DNA from: Sedimentibacter hydroxybenzoicus DSM 7310
GTDB taxonomy: Bacteria; Bacillota; Clostridia; Tissierellales; Sedimentibacteraceae
Length of the DNA: 64,000 nucleotides
Direction of reading: 5' to 3'
Assembly: GCF_013403245.1 (NCBI RefSeq)
Contig: NZ_JACBNQ010000019.1
Coordinates: 1 to 64,000 of the forward strand
The translations under genes were made by a program, and so were the position numbers. The notes beneath the pieces were generated by a model. That model was given only the letters and a program-made list of their open reading frames with translations. It searched no databases and was not told the origin of the DNA. Below are positions 61,721 to 64,000 of this stretch, piece after piece (position 1 is the stretch's first letter; each line of letters begins with the position of its first letter).

Positions 61721-61783
61721 AATAATTCATCTCCTTTAAACATTATTATACTCTTTATGCTGTGTAATATCAAGACAAATTAA

Positions 61784-61870
61784 CGTGTTAATTTGCAGCA
61801 TCCGGGTTGCATTCCGCCCAGTCCAAGCAAGAAGGATATGATTTGTGAAGACTTAGACATAGAATATTAA
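61784..61870 (+). pseudogene. short unrecognised 3' gene remnant
   Basis: A stop-bounded frame of 28 codons reads VNLQHPGCIPPSPSKKDM, then ICEDLDIEY and a stop. It has no start codon with a ribosome site and sits in the 229-base gap between the antitoxin and bcp genes. Its regular composition suggests a gene tail, but the family is not recognised. Confidence 0.25.
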
Positions 61871-61949
61871 AAAAGATGATGGATTAATATAATGTTTTGC
61901 TTTGTATTTTTGAGATGATTAAAAAAATTACATAAATTATAATTGTGAA

Positions 61950-62420
61950 TCATGTTTGTTGTTGTTTTCTTAAATAATTGAGCACATCTGCTGCATTGGT
62001 ATCCGTCTTTACCTTTGGCATTACCTCTTCTATAATTCCGTTTTCATCTATAACATATGTCGTCCTTACTACACCCATGCCTGTCTTTCCATAAAGCTTC
62101 TTTTCCTTCCATACATCGTAAGCCTTGATAACTATAAGCTCCGGATCTGAAAGCAGAATAAAAGGCAGATTATATTTTTCTGCGAACCTCTGGTGAGATG
62201 CCGAGCTGTCCTTGCTCACTCCTATAACAGCTACATCCATTTCGATAAATTCATCATACATACCCGCAAAACCGCAAGCCTGCTTTGTACATCCAGGGGT
62301 GCTGTCCTTTGGATAAAAATACAGCACAACCTTTTTACCTGCGAAGTCTGACAAAGATACTTCATTTCCATCCTTATCCTTAAGTACAAATTCCGGTGCC
62401 TTCATTCCCTTTTCCAGCAT
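61950..62420 (-). CDS. bcp: thioredoxin-dependent peroxiredoxin, Bcp/PrxQ type
   Basis: A 156-residue peroxiredoxin. The peroxidatic Cys44 is in DSTPGCTKQACGF, with a resolving Cys at 49, as in Bcp proteins. MKAPEFVLKDKDGNEVSLSD and GVVRTTYVIDENGIIEEVMP are the other conserved blocks. It reduces peroxides with thioredoxin. The stop of the yaaA gene lies one base from its start, so they share a transcript. Confidence 0.93.
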   Translation of the reverse strand: MLEKGMKAPEFVLKDKDGNEVSLSDFAGKKVVLYFYPKDSTPGCTKQACGFAGMYDEFIEMDVAVIGVSKDSSASHQRFAEKYNLPFILLSDPELIVIKAYDVWKEKKLYGKTGMGVVRTTYVIDENGIIEEVMPKVKTDTNAADVLNYLRKQQQT

Positions 62421-62421
62421 G

Positions 62422-63171
62422 TTATTTTCCTCCCTTTATAAAAACATATGTGTAATCATCTGACAAGTTATCATCATAAATATAGCCTAGTCTGTCAAAC
62501 AATTTAATTTTTTCTGCATTCTTTATTTTATTTTCAGCCATGAAGCGTATCATTTCTCCTCTGGCCATTTTTACCTGTGTTCCCTTTTCAATGACCTTTT
62601 CACCTTTCATTTCCCCGAAAACACAGCTTATGAATTTTATGCCGTCATCAATATACTCGGAAATACACCTGCTGTATTCCTTTGATGCAAGATTTATAAT
62701 ACAATCACTCTGAGAAAATATCTCCTCAGCCAGTCTTTTACCCCAAAAATCATAGAGCGAATCAAATTCTCCTATCTGAAGCTTTGCCTGCATTTCAAGC
62801 CTGTAAGGCGTAACACCGTCAAATGGCTTAAGCATCCCGTAAAATCCTGACAAAATGCGCAGATGCTCCTCTATATATTCAAACTCCGATCTTTTAAACA
62901 CTCCCGGCCCCATGTACTGATACTGTATACCCTCATAAGAAAGCACTGCCGGTGTCAGATTCGTATATAAATCCATTCTTTGTATTCTTTCATAATTCAG
63001 ATTTGCAATACTATCATTGCATTTCCATACACCCTTTGCTTCCTCATAGCACATACCTCTCAGGTACTCCAAAAGCACCTCTGTCTGTTCCATAAACTTA
63101 GGTGTGCTAACATCCAACGGTGAGTCTGTATCTATTTTCATCTTTTTTGCCGGTGAAATAATGATTCTCAT
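62422..63171 (-). CDS. yaaA: YaaA family peroxide stress protein
   Basis: A 249-residue YaaA/DUF328 protein, which in E. coli limits free iron during peroxide stress. MRIIISPAKKMKIDTDSPLD, RLEMQAKLQIGEFDSLYDFW, then INLASKEYSRCIS and ARGEMIRFMAENKIKNAEK match the family. The start is set at 63171, where homology begins; an in-frame extension of 29 residues is not supported. It sits in an operon with bcp, a fitting stress pair. Confidence 0.92.
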   Translation of the reverse strand: MRIIISPAKKMKIDTDSPLDVSTPKFMEQTEVLLEYLRGMCYEEAKGVWKCNDSIANLNYERIQRMDLYTNLTPAVLSYEGIQYQYMGPGVFKRSEFEYIEEHLRILSGFYGMLKPFDGVTPYRLEMQAKLQIGEFDSLYDFWGKRLAEEIFSQSDCIINLASKEYSRCISEYIDDGIKFISCVFGEMKGEKVIEKGTQVKMARGEMIRFMAENKIKNAEKIKLFDRLGYIYDDNLSDDYTYVFIKGGK

Positions 63172-63214
63172 GTTTATCGCTCGCTTTAAATTGCTGATTT
63201 TTATTTGTAAAACC

Positions 63215-63361
63215 TTAATTACTGATTGATACCTTGTTACGTCCTGCCTGCTTTGCATAATACATATACTTGTCTGCTCTGTTCATCAATGTTTCAATGG
63301 TATCGTCATGCTTTGATTCTGCCAGCCCTATACTGACAGTTACAGTTATATAACTCCTATA
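63215..63361 (-). pseudogene. C-terminal remnant of a GGDEF-domain gene
   Basis: A stop-bounded frame of 48 codons reads YITVTVSIGLAESKHDDTI, then MNRADKYMYYAKQAGRNKV and a stop. This is the last conserved block of diguanylate cyclase domains. The catalytic GGDEF part is missing. It is the only feature in the gap between yaaA and the helicase-like gene. Confidence 0.75.
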
Positions 63362-63472
63362 TTACATTTTATCTTACACTATATATCAGTTCCGTCATAT
63401 ATTATTATAGCAAATAAAATCAAATTTTCATAAGAATAAAATAAAAAGCGGAACGGCAATACCCTTAAACTA

Positions 63473-64000
63473 TCAATGGCTTCCTTCAAAATAGTTTATC
63501 AGTATATCCTTAATATAATTATATCTCCTTGCATAGGAGTTTTCTATCCTGATTAATTCGAAACCGTGTTTTTTGCATATTGCATTCTTTTTTTCATCTC
63601 TTTTTCTTACGACATCATCCTCCATATGCTCCTTGCCGTCTAATTCTATTGCAAGTATGGGAATTTCTCTTTTACCGTATTCCTTTTCATCTCCCTGAAA
63701 AGCATGAACCGTACCGCATGTTACATCATTAATTCCTTTTTCCTGCAGCAGGGTTTCAATATATTTTTTCTGATTTACGAATGGAGTTATTATCCCGATT
63801 TTTTTATCCCTGTTTTCCTCAACAAATTTAACTATCTTATTTGCTTCTGTCGGTGATGTATTTTTTATATCTGTATTGTTATCTTCAACATCTATAAAAA
63901 CAAGAGGCTTTTCGTTATTTATACTGCTCTTTATATTCAGTTTTCCGTTATAATATTTTTTATTATTAAACTCAATAATCTTTTTGTGGCATCTGTAATG
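63473..64000 (-). pseudogene. 3' end of a UvrD/Upf1-like superfamily I helicase with apparent internal deletion and DUF2726-like tail
   Basis: The gene runs off the window's right edge. The 176 visible codons read HYRCHKKIIEFNNKKYYNGK, ..., IGIITPFVNQKKYIETLLQE and VTCGTVHAFQGDEKE, motifs IV to VI of Upf1/Dna2-like helicases. The text then jumps directly to YGKREIPILAIELDGKEHME and KNAICKKHGFELIRIE, a restriction-endonuclease-like DUF2726 end. Intact family members have a long stretch between these blocks, so an in-frame deletion is likely. A shorter architecture of a rare subtype cannot be ruled out because the 5' part is outside. Confidence 0.7.

Noticed and set aside
1-64000. Insertion sequences, prophage genes, tRNA and rRNA genes
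   Set aside because: No transposase, integrase, phage structural gene, tRNA cloverleaf with CCA end or rRNA segment was recognised in any part of the window. A covariance search for tRNA would be decisive and was not possible.

Overview
The window is AT-rich DNA from an endospore-forming member of the Firmicutes, most likely an anaerobic clostridial or Tissierella-like lineage. Support comes from a CotF-type spore coat pair, a BclA-type collagen-like exosporium protein, AGGAGG-type ribosome binding sites throughout, a YwaC/RelP-type alarmone synthetase, a T-box leader before metG, and many small single-domain stress and defence genes. The exact genus cannot be read from the sequence. No rRNA, tRNA, CRISPR array, phage block or insertion sequence was seen.

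Layout. 0-4 kb: two TetR regulators around a rifampicin-phosphotransferase-like (PEP-synthase-like) enzyme, each regulator with its own promoter and palindromic operator. 4-9 kb: alpha/beta hydrolase, DUF2238-like membrane protein, small alarmone synthetase, acetyltransferases, an HxlR regulator, Dps and a LUD-domain protein. 9-14 kb: a MacAB-like export operon (ATPase, FtsX permease, HlyD adaptor, lipoprotein) with a divergent TetR. 14-20 kb: single genes, including a copper-amine-oxidase-stalk protein, a HAD enzyme, a ferritin-like protein and the coat pair. 20-27 kb: fosX, an archaeal-type D-aminoacyl-tRNA deacylase, then NhaC, aminotransferase and DapA-family genes with a divergent LysR. 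27-34 kb: PadR/DUF4180 pair with a near-ideal PadR operator, an EreA/TraB-like lipoprotein, the collagen-like protein, methyltransferases and an XRE protein fused to a desulfoferrodoxin-like domain. 34-41 kb: a GIY-YIG / DUF6530-like / MoxR-VWA operon, a MATE exporter and metG with its T-box. 41-45 kb: an ECF-like sigma/anti-sigma pair in which the sigma gene appears to start at ATT, then a MarR-controlled YhdH-type oxidoreductase. 45-58 kb: the most coherent system. A peptidase, a RidA protein and a peptide-binding lipoprotein run one way; a YheO/DauR-like regulator, four tandem TPR genes and a complete DppBCDF-type transporter run the other way from a shared promoter region.

58-64 kb, and scattered earlier sites, hold an unusual number of gene remnants: a permease/TetR deletion scar, BlaR1 and class D beta-lactamase-like pieces beside a toxin-antitoxin pair, a GGDEF tail, a helicase end with an apparent internal deletion, a two-component chimera and a nitroreductase fragment. 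This suggests ongoing loss by deletion.

The best candidate for something undescribed is the regulator - four TPR proteins - peptide transporter cluster (49.8-57.8 kb), because the TPR genes make up over 3 kb of a peptide-uptake operon and have no assigned role. Product names come from reading motifs by eye; no database search was run.
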